A DNA stretch of 64,000 nt from contig NZ_CADDWM010000015.1 in the NCBI RefSeq assembly GCF_902809835.1, positions 744,001 to 808,000 of the forward strand. Direction: 5' to 3'. A program made the translations under genes and the position numbers. Under the pieces are notes generated by a model. That model did no database searches. It saw only the letters and a program-made list of their open reading frames with translations, and had not been told where the DNA came from. Of this stretch, positions 25,301-33,654 are shown one piece after another (the stretch's first letter is position 1; each line of letters opens with the position of its first letter). The DNA comes from Agromyces sp. Marseille-P2726 (GTDB taxonomy: Bacteria > Actinomycetota > Actinomycetes > Actinomycetales > Microbacteriaceae).

Positions 25301-25547
25301 ACTCGCCGGCGGCCTTCCGGGTGAAGGTCAGCCCGAGCACCTCGGGCACCGCGACGTACCCGTTGGCGAGCAGCCAGACCACGCGGTTCGCCATGGTCTC
25401 GGTCTTGCCGCTGCCGGCACCCGCGACGACGATGCTCGCCCCGAACGGGTCGGCCTCGATCACGGCACGCTGCTCGTCGGTCGGCGCATGCAGGCCCAGG
25501 CGAGCTGCGAGATCGACGGCGCGGAGCCGGGGCGGCGGGGTGCTCAC
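22239..25547 (-). CDS. adnB: AdnB, motor-nuclease subunit of the AdnAB DNA end-resection complex
   Basis: A 1102-aa protein, matching the mycobacterial AdnB length. The N-terminal UvrD-like motor has Walker A at 43-49 (GAGSGKT), LLDEYQDTSVVQ and VGDPDQSIYGWRGAS. The C-terminal RecB-type nuclease shows CKIDAVYEV followed by YQVVDWKTGRAPGD (Asp...Asp-x-Lys). I see no four-cysteine iron-sulphur set of the AddB kind. The GTG start overlaps the adnA stop in a GTGA unit, so the pair is translationally coupled. AdnAB processes double-strand break ends for recombination; AdnB is the leading motor in mycobacteria. Confidence 0.93.
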   Translation of the reverse strand: MSTPPPRLRAVDLAARLGLHAPTDEQRAVIEADPFGASIVVAGAGSGKTETMANRVVWLLANGYVAVPEVLGLTFTRKAAGELADRVRERIAQLVAQGVATVELDALESAQVGTYNAFASGIYREHAMLIGREPAASVLGEAPAWLLARSGASASADSRLVELDASLDRVTGAVLTLSRALAENVVDSRDVRAFARDFLAMEGLPIDAPRKRTDFATFTDALGVVGALPPLLDLADAYAQAKRERGYVEFSDQVALALAICERHPDVVAAFRERSRTVLLDEYQDTSVVQTRLLATLFRGHPVMAVGDPDQSIYGWRGASSANLARFATDFSPDGVAGVFDLSTSWRNPRVVLDAANALIRPLDHGIAKAPLSPASFASRGRLEATWAETIEQEADLVARWFAQRLRSGDGDGVGGAERSGALLCRTLANVGVFTSALRAHGVPVHVLGLAGLLDQPVIADLVCALRVLHDPTAGSELVRVLGGARWRIGPADLAALHGLARWLADRDVANRKLDDGVRQGLRSSIAPQESPSIVDALDFVLTAPDDHAALRGFSTTGLGRMRRAGAQLQSLRRRAGLGLVDFVHLVEQELLLDIEVAANDDQPLGAPSLEAFDELLAGFAAMAERPTLGAFLGWLTEAEQRDRLAPRQDEPEPGAVQVLSIHGSKGLEWDVVAIPRMVDEELPSKPRSTKGWLTFGELPNEFKGDADELPELQWRGAQSQAEFDAAAMAFAAENRQRHAEEERRLAYVAFTRTRSDLLLTGSWWSTQKAPRKPSPFLRELVQAGILDAACLPAASEHDANPRAGATSRERWPLDPLGARRSAVHTAADAVRAAAERPTGTGIGPRLSSELRMLIEERRRRLEGPVTPPVPTRVPASRFKDYVDDPAAVAAQSRRPMPQRPHRATRIGTLFHSWVEHRSSGEGDASAIDDGLPGLGAQVVDGRDELLNDAAPERLRALQATFEASEWGDRRPIAVELELHLPIDAQVFVCKIDAVYEVPESSELAARGIRYQVVDWKTGRAPGDARDLELKQTQLALYRLAYAAWAGVDPEAVDAAFYFVEDDRVIRPDRLYDEAALRRSWAAVAGGRDPSAAVDSVSAASR

Positions 25548-28500
25548 GCGCTCACCGCCGGCACGAGGTGCACCCGGTACAGCCACGTGCCGAACCGGGA
25601 GCGGAAGCCGAGTTCGCCCGGACCCTCGAACTCCGCAGCCGCCATGGTGCGCGCCACCGCCGCGAGCCGATCGCGGAACCCCGCCTCGGCCTCGTCGTCG
25701 AACGGCTGCTGCACCCGCTCGGTGTACGGCAGGCCCCGCGACGGCTTCGCGAGATAGACCAGCTTCGCGCCTCCGAGGCGCCCGGCGCTCGGCACCTGGC
25801 CGGATCGTGCGGCGAGCTGATAGGCCGCCAGCTGAGGATGCGTCGAGGTCTGCTCGGCGGTGGGTGGCGTGCGGCCCGTCTTCACGTCGACGATCACCGT
25901 CGTGCCGTCGGGCGACGCCTCGACACGGTCGATCGTTCCGGAGAGCCGCACCCGGTCGACGACGAGCGTGAATCGGCCCTCAGCGCCGAGCAGCATCTTG
26001 GCGTCATCATGGAAGTTCGCGAGATAGCCCGCTGCCCCCTCGGCCATTCTGCGGGCACCGCGTCGTTCGCGCTCGGCGACCCACCCAGCCTCGAAGCGGA
26101 GCTCCTTCCAACGCTCCTCGACCGCCGCCCACAGCGTTTCGATGCTCGTGTCGCCATCGGCGCGAGTGCCGGCCTCCTCGACGACCGCGTGCACGAGCGT
26201 GCCGATCGATGCGGCGATCCCCGACGGCGGGGAGGCGACCTGGTCGATGAACCATCCGAGCGGAGATTCCTCGACGCGGTCGATCTGCGACGGTGACACG
26301 GCGACGACCGCGTCGGGGTCGCCGTCGAGGTCGACGAGCGGAGCGGTCGTCGATGGGTCGAGGAGCCCGTACCAGTCGTCGGGGTGAGCTCCGGGTACGC
26401 CCTCTTCGGCGAGGAGTGCGAGGGCCGAGGCCGCTTCGGCGTCGCCACCGGACACCAGCTCGCGACGGAGGGCGCCGACGAGCCCGCGCAGGTGCAGGGG
26501 CCGGCGCCGCGGTCGGACACGTTCAGCGGCGTAGCCCATCAGCGCGGACGGCTGCTCATCGTCGTTCGCGGTGCAGCTCAGCACCAGCTGCCGTCGGGCT
26601 CGGGACACGGCGAGGGCGAACAGCCGGAGTTCGTCGCTGCGAACGGACATGCGAGCCTCGGCGACCGACTCGGGCCCGGGGAGCGGCGCACCGGCCCGAG
26701 CGGCCGCCACCACCCTCGGAAGGAGCGCCGGATGCAGCAGCGTCCCCCGGGGTCGAAGGTTGGGCCAGACTCCATTTTGCAGGCCCGCGACGACCACGAT
26801 GTCGAACTCGCGACCGATCAGGGTCGGCGGGGTCGTGACCAACACCGACTCGGCGCTGCGCCGCGGGGCGAGCGAGTCCTCGGGGAGCTCGCTCGAGAGC
26901 ATCTCGTCGATGAACCGGGCCGCTGGCGCTTCGGGCTCACGCTCCACGAACCTGGTGGCCGCCGCGAACAGCGCCACGACGGCATCGAGAGACCGGTTCG
27001 CCTCTTCGGCGAGCACGCCGGTTCCGCGCGCGTTCGTGCCCCATTCCGCCGCCAGTCCACTGCCCTCCCAGATCGCCCACAGCACCTCCTCGACGGTGCC
27101 GTCGGTGGCAACGCGGCGCGCCTCGGCCAGCAGTTTCGCCAGACGTGCGGCGCGGCGGCCCACCGCCGCGTCGATCGTCTCGAAGCCGCCAGGAGCAGAC
27201 AACGCCTCGACCAGCAATTCATCGGCCGTGCGGATGCCGCCGGCAGCCAGCTCCTGGTGCCGAAGCGCCAACCGAAGGCGTCGAAGTGCCACCCCGTCGA
27301 ACCCGCCGATCGGACCGGTCAGCATTTCGACGGCGCGGTCGGCCGAGAGCGGTTCGCGATCGAGCGCGGTCGCGGCGGCGGCCAGCAGCGCCGCTGCGGC
27401 TGGGGCATCGCGCAGCGGCGCTCGAACGGCGTCGCCCGCGGTCGGGACGTCGGCGAGCGCCAGCCCCCGTTCGAACGCGGGAACGTCGGCGCCGGAACGG
27501 AGCACGACCGCCATCGACGACCACGGCACGCCGTCGAGCAGGTGTCGCTCACGGAGGACCGCCGCGACAGCCTGGCACTCGGCGGCGTGCGAGGCTGCCT
27601 CGATGCCGAGCACCGCGCTCGTCTCATGACCGCCGCCGGCGAGCGGCGCGCGTCGGTGGGTGCCGCGGAGGGCGGTGCCGATGTGGGCCGTCACCGAACG
27701 CACCACGTCGCGGATCGCGGGAGTACCGCGGTGCACGTGGGGCAGGTCGAGGCGGTGCACCGGCGCACCGAGCACGCTCTCGAGCGCGCCCAGCAACTCG
27801 GGCCGGCCCCCGCGGAATCCGTTGCTCGCCACATCGGGGTCGCCGAGCGCGACCACCGCGGCCCCTCGTGCGGCGAACGCGCCGAGCAGCGCCGCCGTCG
27901 CCTCGGTCGCCTCGTGCGCGTCGTCGACGACGATGAGCCGGAGCTGCCCCAGCGTGCCGAGCGCGGCGGCGGCCGCGGGATCGGTTCCGCTCCGTCGCAC
28001 GATCGCGGCGGCGAACGCGCCGAGCTCCGCCGAGTCGAACTGCGTCGGACGCAGCTGTTCCTTCACCTCGGCGTACTCGGCCAGGAACTCGGCCGCCGCG
28101 CCCCACTCGGGCCGTGCCGCGCCTTCGGCGAGCCGAGCCAGCGCCGGTGCGTCGACCCCGTGCTCGACCGCTCGCATCATCAGGTCTCGCAGCTCGGAGC
28201 GGAATCCGCGGAGCCCGCGCACCTCGGCGGTCAGCGGTTCGGGCCACGCGGGCCCGAACCCGTCTCGGATGCCGCCCTCGATCAGCTCGGCGACGATCTG
28301 GTCGTGCTCCGCCCCGGTGAGCAGCGTGACGGGTGCACCGGTGTAGGCGCGCACCAGCTGGAAGGCCACCGAGTTCGCCGTGCGGGCGAGCGGACCGCGG
28401 GTGGTGACGCCCAGACGCACGGCGAGTTCGTCGCGGAGGGCGGTGGCAGTGGCCCGAGTCGCGCAGAGCACGAGCACCTCGTCGGTGGTGTAGCCGCGGG

Positions 28501-28630
28501 CCTCGACGCGCTCTGCGACCAGCTCGATCGCGAGTCGCGTCTTGCCGCTGCCCGGCGCACCGAACACGGCCGCGTGCGCGGAGTCGGGCAGGACCGCGAC
28601 GGGGTCCGGGGCGGTCCTGATGGCGGGCAT
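25544..28630 (-). CDS. adnA: AdnA, motor-nuclease subunit of the AdnAB DNA end-resection complex
   Basis: A 1028-aa protein. Walker A is at 24-31 (GAPGSGKT); motif II is the variant VVDDAHEA, compared with the classical DEYQD of AdnB, and motif III reads ALGDPDVASNGFRG. The C-terminal nuclease has GTIDRVEAS and VIVDVKTGRTPPT. The start is set at ATG 28630 because TACCGT lies exactly six bases upstream; an open extension to 28705 would run through this promoter. It is first in the adnA-adnB operon and diverges from the DUF3107 gene. Confidence 0.92.
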   Translation of the reverse strand: MPAIRTAPDPVAVLPDSAHAAVFGAPGSGKTRLAIELVAERVEARGYTTDEVLVLCATRATATALRDELAVRLGVTTRGPLARTANSVAFQLVRAYTGAPVTLLTGAEHDQIVAELIEGGIRDGFGPAWPEPLTAEVRGLRGFRSELRDLMMRAVEHGVDAPALARLAEGAARPEWGAAAEFLAEYAEVKEQLRPTQFDSAELGAFAAAIVRRSGTDPAAAAALGTLGQLRLIVVDDAHEATEATAALLGAFAARGAAVVALGDPDVASNGFRGGRPELLGALESVLGAPVHRLDLPHVHRGTPAIRDVVRSVTAHIGTALRGTHRRAPLAGGGHETSAVLGIEAASHAAECQAVAAVLRERHLLDGVPWSSMAVVLRSGADVPAFERGLALADVPTAGDAVRAPLRDAPAAAALLAAAATALDREPLSADRAVEMLTGPIGGFDGVALRRLRLALRHQELAAGGIRTADELLVEALSAPGGFETIDAAVGRRAARLAKLLAEARRVATDGTVEEVLWAIWEGSGLAAEWGTNARGTGVLAEEANRSLDAVVALFAAATRFVEREPEAPAARFIDEMLSSELPEDSLAPRRSAESVLVTTPPTLIGREFDIVVVAGLQNGVWPNLRPRGTLLHPALLPRVVAAARAGAPLPGPESVAEARMSVRSDELRLFALAVSRARRQLVLSCTANDDEQPSALMGYAAERVRPRRRPLHLRGLVGALRRELVSGGDAEAASALALLAEEGVPGAHPDDWYGLLDPSTTAPLVDLDGDPDAVVAVSPSQIDRVEESPLGWFIDQVASPPSGIAASIGTLVHAVVEEAGTRADGDTSIETLWAAVEERWKELRFEAGWVAERERRGARRMAEGAAGYLANFHDDAKMLLGAEGRFTLVVDRVRLSGTIDRVEASPDGTTVIVDVKTGRTPPTAEQTSTHPQLAAYQLAARSGQVPSAGRLGGAKLVYLAKPSRGLPYTERVQQPFDDEAEAGFRDRLAAVARTMAAAEFEGPGELGFRSRFGTWLYRVHLVPAVSA

Positions 28631-28636
28631 GCCTGA

Positions 28637-28642
28637 ACGGTA
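28637..28642 (-). promoter_or_regulatory. -10 box (TACCGT) of the leaderless adnAB transcript
   Basis: Minus-strand TACCGT, six bases (TCAGGC), then ATG 28630. This also decides the AdnA start. Confidence 0.55.
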
Positions 28643-28691
28643 ACGGGTTCCGCCGACAGTGAACGCGTCGGGCTCGGCGTGGCCCGTGTCG

Positions 28692-28697
28692 TAGGGT
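28692..28697 (+). promoter_or_regulatory. -10 box (TAGGGT) for the DUF3107 gene
   Basis: TAGGGT lies about 25 bases before the GTG start and leaves room for the AGAAAGG ribosome binding site in a short leader. Confidence 0.4.
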
Positions 28698-28722
28698 TTC
28701 AGCAAGAGCAGAAAGGCGCACT

Positions 28723-28947
28723 GTGGACGTTCGTATCGGCATCCAGAACTCCCCCCGTGAACTCTCGTTCGAGACCTCGCAGACGGCGGCGGAGGTGCAG
28801 AAGGCCGTGGCGACGGCGCTCGCGGGCCAGTCCGCGCTGCTCGAGCTCACCGACGAGAAGGGCACGATGTACGTCGTTCCGGCCGCCGCGCTCGCCTACG
28901 TCGAGATCGGCTCGGAGGAGTCCCGCCGCGTCGGATTCGTCGCCTGA
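28723..28947 (+). CDS. DUF3107 family small protein
   Basis: A 74-aa conserved actinobacterial protein (Rv3208A/TB9.4 type) that reads MDVRIGIQNSPRELSFETSQ at the start. It is predicted to be a compact alpha/beta protein with no signal peptide. The function is unknown. GTG 28723 is preceded by AGAAAGG. It sits 2 bases before a small membrane protein gene and is probably co-transcribed with it. Confidence 0.88.
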   Translation: MDVRIGIQNSPRELSFETSQTAAEVQKAVATALAGQSALLELTDEKGTMYVVPAAALAYVEIGSEESRRVGFVA

Positions 28948-28949
28948 CG

Positions 28950-29261
28950 ATGGAGCTCATGTTCGTCGTGCTCGGCGGCGCGATCCTCGGCCTCGTGGCA
29001 AGGTACTCGCTGCCCCGCCGGCACACCTACGGCACCGTCCTCGTTCCCGCCGTCGGCGCGGCCGTCGCTGCGATCGTGTGGGTCGCCCTGACGTGGCTCG
29101 GCTGGCCGTGGGACGGCGGCTGGATCTGGGTCGTTTCCCTGGTGGCCGCGGGTCTCGCGTCTGCGGCATCCGCCCTGCTCATCGGGCCCCGCCGTGAACG
29201 CGGCGACGCAGCGCTGTTCGAGCGTCTGGCACGTCCGGGGGCCGGCGGCCGCGGCGCTTAG
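28950..29261 (+). CDS. Small integral membrane protein, function unknown
   Basis: A 103-aa protein with three hydrophobic segments (LMFVVLGGAILGLVA, VLVPAVGAAVAAIVWVAL and WVVSLVAAGLASAASALL) and a basic C-terminal tail. I do not recognise a named family. ATG 28950 begins 2 bases after the DUF3107 stop, which suggests one operon. Confidence 0.75.
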   Translation: MELMFVVLGGAILGLVARYSLPRRHTYGTVLVPAVGAAVAAIVWVALTWLGWPWDGGWIWVVSLVAAGLASAASALLIGPRRERGDAALFERLARPGAGGRGA

Positions 29262-29266
29262 GAGCG

Positions 29267-29983
29267 TCAGGCGGTCAGGCCGAGCGCGTCCATGCGACGC
29301 GTGTGGTCGGCGATGAGGTCGGTGAAGACGGGTTCGACCTGCTCGCCGTCGCGCACCGGCGACTCCGACGCACGGAGCGCCGAGCGCGCGATGAGCAACG
29401 TGTCGCCGACGAGGCTCCTCCCCCACAGCGCCAGCCGATCGGCCAGCTCGGGATCGGCGTCGAGGGCCGATCGCAGCTCGGACTCGAGCACCACCGCCGC
29501 TCCCTCCTCGTCGAGGATCGCCCGAACGCGCGCCCCGAGCTCGGCAGGCAGCCCTTCCGCGAGGCGAGAGAAGTAGGAGTCGAGCATGCCCGCGGTGACA
29601 TGGATCCCGAGCAGGAGCTCGTACCAGTCACCTCCGGCGCTCACCTGGCGGAAGCGGTCGGTGGCGGGGGCGAACGGCGCCATGACGTCGTTCGGTTCGA
29701 CGTCGAGCCGGCGCAGCTCGGCGATGAGGGCATGGTGCTTGCGCAGCGCGACGCCCGCGGCGGCACTCAGCCCCTCCTTCGACGGCAGCGTCGGCGCCGA
29801 CGCGACCGCCCTGGCGAGGCTCTCGAAGAACTCGAGCTGGATGTAGGCGGCCTGCCCGAGGAACGGCACCGGTTCGGGCACGAGCTCGGCGAAGTCGACC
29901 TTGGCGAAGTCGGTGGGCGGGACGCGCGGTCGGAAGCGCGGCGCGTCGGCTCGCGGCCCACGCCGATTCGTCCAGAACACCAC
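29267..29983 (-). CDS. Ferritin-like helical-bundle protein (Rv3210c type)
   Basis: A 238-aa, all-helical protein with Glu/His positions in the right style for a ferritin-like di-metal bundle (YIQLEFFESLARAV, LRKHHALIAELRRL and WYELLLGIHVTAG). Actinobacterial homologues sit beside rhlE, and some are called tRNA-hydroxylase (MiaE)-like, but the function here is open. The GTG at 29983 is chosen because TAGGCT lies seven bases upstream. It diverges from rhlE. Confidence 0.75.
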   Translation of the reverse strand: MVFWTNRRGPRADAPRFRPRVPPTDFAKVDFAELVPEPVPFLGQAAYIQLEFFESLARAVASAPTLPSKEGLSAAAGVALRKHHALIAELRRLDVEPNDVMAPFAPATDRFRQVSAGGDWYELLLGIHVTAGMLDSYFSRLAEGLPAELGARVRAILDEEGAAVVLESELRSALDADPELADRLALWGRSLVGDTLLIARSALRASESPVRDGEQVEPVFTDLIADHTRRMDALGLTA

Positions 29984-29990
29984 GGCACTC

Positions 29991-29996
29991 AGCCTA
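29991..29996 (-). promoter_or_regulatory. -10 box (TAGGCT) of a leaderless transcript
   Basis: Minus-strand TAGGCT, seven bases, then GTG 29983. Confidence 0.5.
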
Positions 29997-30021
29997 ACGG
30001 AGGCTCTCAGGCAGTCTCGGT

Positions 30022-30027
30022 TAGGCT
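30022..30027 (+). promoter_or_regulatory. -10 box (TAGGCT) for rhlE
   Basis: TAGGCT lies 92 bases upstream of the TTG start and predicts a leader of roughly 85 bases, long for this window. RNA helicase genes often have regulated leaders, but I see no defined structure here. Confidence 0.4.
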
Positions 30028-30118
30028 GGAGGGGCATGTGGGCGTTGGACCCGCGGCCGTGCGCCTGGAGTTGAGACGGGGCGCACCTCATCATCAACCT
30101 TCGACAGGCAGATCCCTC

Positions 30119-31600
30119 TTGACTTCTTTCAGTGAGCTCGGCGTCGCATCCGACATCGTCGATGCCCTCGCCGGGAAGGGCATCGTCGATGCCTTCCCCA
30201 TCCAGGAACAGACCATCCCCCTCGCCCTCTCCGGCCAGGACATCATCGGCCAGGCCAAGACCGGCACGGGCAAGACCTTCGGCTTCGGCCTGCCGCTCAT
30301 CCAGCGCCTGGGCGACGCCCCCGCGCCCGGGGTGAAGGCGCTCATCGTGGTGCCCACGCGCGAGCTCTGCGTGCAGGTGACCGAGGATCTCGAGCTCGCC
30401 GCTTCGAACCGCCCCACCACCGTGGTGTCGATCTACGGCGGCAAGGCCTACGAGGGCCAGATCGCGCAGCTGAAGGCCGGTGCGCAGATCGTGGTCGGAA
30501 CCCCCGGTCGGCTCATCGACCTCGCCAACCAGCGCATCCTCGATCTCGCCGACGCGCACGAGGTCGTGCTCGACGAGGCCGACAAGATGCTCGACCTCGG
30601 GTTCCTCGCCGACATCGAGAAGATCTTCTCGAAGGTTCCCGCGACGCGCCACACCATGCTGTTCTCGGCGACCATGCCCGGACCGATCGTCGCCCTGGCG
30701 CGCCGGTTCATGTCGCGACCCATCCACATCCGGGCGAACGATCCCGACGAGGGCCTCACGCAGGCGAACATCAAGCACCTCGTGTACCGGGCGCACTCGC
30801 TCGACAAAGACGAGGTGATCGCTCGGATCCTGCAGGCCGAGGGACGGGGCAGGACCGTCATCTTCACGCGCACGAAGCGCGCCGCCGCCAAGCTCGTCGA
30901 GGAGCTGAACGATCGCGGCTTCAACGCCGCCGCCGTGCACGGCGACCTCAACCAGGACCAGCGCGAGCGTGCCATGGCCGCGTTCAAGGCCGGCAAGAAG
31001 GACGTGCTGATCGCCACGGATGTCGCAGCCCGAGGCATCGACGTCGACGACGTGACCCACGTCATCAACCACACCATCCCCGACGACGAGAAGACCTACC
31101 TGCATCGCGCCGGACGCACCGGCCGTGCCGGCAAGACCGGGATCGCCGTGACGTTCGTCGACTGGGACGACCTCCACAAGTGGGCGCTCATCAATCGCGC
31201 ACTCGAGTTCGGCCAGCCCGAGCCGACCGAGACGTACTCGTCGAGCCCCCACCTCTACACCGACCTCGACATCCCCGAGGGCACGAAGGGGCGACTGAAG
31301 CCCGCCGCCACGGCCGCGCCCGCCCGCTCGAGCACCGCAGGTCGCAGCGAGGGCCGTGCCGAGGGCGACGCCGAGCGGGCGCCCCGGTCGCGGTCGCGCC
31401 GTCGCACGCGCGGCGGTCAGCCGACGGGCGAGGCCGCCGAGCCGGCCCCCAAGTCCGACGCGGCGGTCGCCGCCGCCAAGGAGCCCGGAACCGGCACGCA
31501 CGACGGCGGTGGCCGCGAGCACCACGACGGGAGGCCGGCCCCGCAGCGCCGGCGTCGGCGTCGGCGTCCTCGCACGGGCGGCGCAGCACCGCAGGCCTGA
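30119..31600 (+). CDS. rhlE: DEAD-box ATP-dependent RNA helicase RhlE-like
   Basis: A 493-aa protein. Motifs in order are Q motif FPIQEQTIPLA, motif I AKTGTGKT, PTRELCVQV, motif II LDEADKMLDLG, motif III FSATMP, motif V ATDVAARGIDVDDV and motif VI HRAGRTGRAG. The last ~110 residues are a low-complexity Arg/Gly/Ala tail ending in RRRRRRPR, which probably binds RNA. The TTG at 30119 (TTG-TSFSELGV) matches the usual start of relatives; the ribosome binding site is weak. It acts in RNA remodelling or ribosome assembly. Confidence 0.9.
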   Translation: MTSFSELGVASDIVDALAGKGIVDAFPIQEQTIPLALSGQDIIGQAKTGTGKTFGFGLPLIQRLGDAPAPGVKALIVVPTRELCVQVTEDLELAASNRPTTVVSIYGGKAYEGQIAQLKAGAQIVVGTPGRLIDLANQRILDLADAHEVVLDEADKMLDLGFLADIEKIFSKVPATRHTMLFSATMPGPIVALARRFMSRPIHIRANDPDEGLTQANIKHLVYRAHSLDKDEVIARILQAEGRGRTVIFTRTKRAAAKLVEELNDRGFNAAAVHGDLNQDQRERAMAAFKAGKKDVLIATDVAARGIDVDDVTHVINHTIPDDEKTYLHRAGRTGRAGKTGIAVTFVDWDDLHKWALINRALEFGQPEPTETYSSSPHLYTDLDIPEGTKGRLKPAATAAPARSSTAGRSEGRAEGDAERAPRSRSRRRTRGGQPTGEAAEPAPKSDAAVAAAKEPGTGTHDGGGREHHDGRPAPQRRRRRRRPRTGGAAPQA

Positions 31601-31610
31601 ACGGTGACAG

Positions 31611-31660
31611 GGGGGCTTGCAGGTCCCCCGCCCACCTGAACGGGAGCGTCCCGGTGTTCA
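31611..31660. terminator. Bidirectional hairpin region between rhlE and the PHP gene
   Basis: GGGGG (31611-31615) and CCCCC (31625-31629) form one hairpin. CTGAAC...GTTCAG, with an inner GGGA-GCG-TCCC, forms a second that reaches into the stop codon of the PHP gene. The genes are convergent and neither hairpin has a long T-run. Confidence 0.45.
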
Positions 31661-32524
31661 GGGCAGCACGGGTGAGGAGCCTCGGCCCTCCTCGATGATG
31701 CGCTCGACCACCTCGGGCGCGGTGCGGCACTGACCGAGCCGGTTCGGCTTGCCGGTGCCGTGGTAGTCGCTCGATCCCGTCACGGCGAGCCCGAAATCGT
31801 CGGCGAGCGTGCGCAGCCTCGCCTTCGCGTCGCGACGGTTCTCGGGATGATCGATCTCGAGGCCGAACAGCCCCGCCTCCACGAGCTGGGCCAGCCGTCG
31901 CGGCGGGATCACCTGCTCGGCGCCTCGCGTGCCGGGGTGCGCGAGCACGGGAACCCCGCCGGCGGCGCGGATGAGCCGCACCCCGGTGAGCGGATCGGGC
32001 GCGTAGTGCGGCTGCGCGTAGCCCGCGCGCGGGTGCAGGATCCCCTCGACCGCCGCCGATCGCGTCGCCACGTGTCCGCGCGCGACCAGGGCATCGGCGA
32101 TGTGCGGTCGCCCGATCGTGGCGCCCTCGGTGGTCTGGGCGAGCACGTCGTCCCAACTGAGGTCGTAGTCCTTCCCGATGCGCCGCACGATCGCCTCGGC
32201 GCGAGTGAGCCGCGACTCCCGGATGCGCGACGTCTCGGCGAGGAGCGGCTCGTCGAGCGGGTCGATGAGGTAGCCGAGCACGTGCACGCTCATGAAGCCC
32301 TCGCGGGTCGACAGCTCCATGCCGGGAATGAGCGCAACGCCCGCCTCGGGCACGGCCGCGGCGGCCTCGGCCCACCCGCTCGTCGCATCGTGATCGGTCA
32401 GCGCGACACCCCAGAGCCCGACGGCTGCGGCCTGCGCCACGAGCCGCGACGGCGAATCCGTGCCGTCGGAGACGGTCGTGTGCGCATGCAGATCGGCGGC
32501 ACCAGCGACTTCGGCTCGTGGCAT
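31658..32524 (-). CDS. PHP-domain metal-dependent phosphoesterase (TrpH/RNase AM-like)
   Basis: A 288-aa cytosolic protein. PHP metal motifs are DLHAHTTVSDG, LTDHDATSG, IPGMELST, HVLGYLID and late VTGSSDYHGTGK. This is the YciV/TrpH branch, whose known members hydrolyse 3'-phosphoadenosine 5'-phosphate-like compounds or trim RNA 5' ends. The start at ATG 32524 is supported by TAGCAT six bases upstream. Confidence 0.88.
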   Translation of the reverse strand: MPRAEVAGAADLHAHTTVSDGTDSPSRLVAQAAAVGLWGVALTDHDATSGWAEAAAAVPEAGVALIPGMELSTREGFMSVHVLGYLIDPLDEPLLAETSRIRESRLTRAEAIVRRIGKDYDLSWDDVLAQTTEGATIGRPHIADALVARGHVATRSAAVEGILHPRAGYAQPHYAPDPLTGVRLIRAAGGVPVLAHPGTRGAEQVIPPRRLAQLVEAGLFGLEIDHPENRRDAKARLRTLADDFGLAVTGSSDYHGTGKPNRLGQCRTAPEVVERIIEEGRGSSPVLP

Positions 32525-32530
32525 CCCATC

Positions 32531-32536
32531 ATGCTA
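32531..32536 (-). promoter_or_regulatory. -10 box (TAGCAT) of a leaderless transcript
   Basis: Minus-strand TAGCAT, six bases (GATGGG), then ATG 32524. Confidence 0.5.
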
Positions 32537-32608
32537 GCCGCGGCCCCGGCCCTGCCGACTCCCGGCTGATCCGCGGGCGAGTCGAGGGTCGACCGCGGAC
32601 GCTGCCCG

Positions 32609-32614
32609 TACGCT
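32609..32614 (+). promoter_or_regulatory. -10 box (TACGCT) of a leaderless transcript
   Basis: TACGCT, seven bases, then ATG 32622. Confidence 0.5.
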
Positions 32615-32621
32615 GGATGGG

Positions 32622-33641
32622 ATGCTCCCCCGCTTCCTGGGCTGGGCCCTCGTGCTCGGCTGCACCGCCGTCGCCGCCATCCTCGTGTGGCCGCAGGCCT
32701 TCGGGTTGCAGAACCAGTGGGTGGCCGCGCACGTCGTCGCCCTACGAGGTACCGCCGCGTTGTGCGCACTCATCGCCGCGGCCGCCATCGCGCTCGCCGC
32801 CATTCCCCGGGCCACGCGATCGCTCGGCATCGCGATGACGATCGTGCTGCTCCTCTTCGCCGCGGCCAACGCGGCGATCCTCTGGGCCCGCGGCGCCGGC
32901 GGGTCGGATGCCGCGAGCCACGAGGCATCCGTCACCGTCCTGTCCTGGAACACCCTCGGCGAGGTTCCCGACGCATCCACGATCGCGGGCCTCGCCCTCG
33001 ATCAGGACGCTGACGTGGTGGTGCTCCCCGAGACCACGGTGCCGCTCGGTGAAGCGGTGGCCGTCGAGATGCGCGAGGGCGGGCGACCGATGTGGGTGCA
33101 CACGGTCGCGTTCGACGACATCGCGAAGGCGCGTTCGACGACCCTGCTCATCTCGCCAGACCTCGGCGACTACGCCGTCGCGTCCGAGCTCGTGCCCGGA
33201 CCGCCCGGGAACACCAACACGCTCCCGTCCGTCGTGGCCGAACCCGTCGACGGCGACGGACCGCGCATCGTCGCGGTGCACGCGGTCGCACCCATCCGCT
33301 GGGAGTTCCGCAACTGGCGGAGCGATCTCGACTGGCTGGCCGAGCAATGCGGCGGCGACGACGTGATCATGGCCGGTGACTTCAATGCGACGGTCGACCA
33401 CTTCGCCGGGCGCGGCACCGACGGCGGCGACCTCGGCCGTTGCCGGGATGCCGCGGTGCAGGCGAACGCCGGTGCGCTCGGCACCTGGCCCACTGCGGTT
33501 CCGCAGGTCCTCGGCAGCCCGATCGACCACGTGCTCGCGACCCCCGGATGGCGGGTCGACGCGTTCCGCGTGCTCGACGGCTACGACGACGCGGGCAGCG
33601 ACCACCGCCCGATCGTGGCGACGCTCTCGCCGGCGGTTTGA
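32622..33641 (+). CDS. Membrane-anchored endonuclease/exonuclease/phosphatase (EEP) family protein
   Basis: A 339-aa protein. Three N-terminal hydrophobic segments (residues 4-25, 38-60 and 66-90) are followed by a DNase I-like domain facing outside. Catalytic motifs are LSWNTLG, VVLPETT, MAGDFNATVDH and GSDHRPIVATL. Members hydrolyse phosphodiesters of nucleic acids, lipids or nucleotides; the substrate is unknown. It is followed 13 bases later by pepP on the same strand. Confidence 0.83.
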   Translation: MLPRFLGWALVLGCTAVAAILVWPQAFGLQNQWVAAHVVALRGTAALCALIAAAAIALAAIPRATRSLGIAMTIVLLLFAAANAAILWARGAGGSDAASHEASVTVLSWNTLGEVPDASTIAGLALDQDADVVVLPETTVPLGEAVAVEMREGGRPMWVHTVAFDDIAKARSTTLLISPDLGDYAVASELVPGPPGNTNTLPSVVAEPVDGDGPRIVAVHAVAPIRWEFRNWRSDLDWLAEQCGGDDVIMAGDFNATVDHFAGRGTDGGDLGRCRDAAVQANAGALGTWPTAVPQVLGSPIDHVLATPGWRVDAFRVLDGYDDAGSDHRPIVATLSPAV

Positions 33642-33654
33642 GAGAATGTCAGGC

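Noticed and set aside
28631..28705. N-terminal extension of AdnA to an ATG at 28705
   Set aside because: The extension would read through the -10 box at 28637-28642 and leave only 17 bases to the divergent gene; ATG 28630 fits the promoter.
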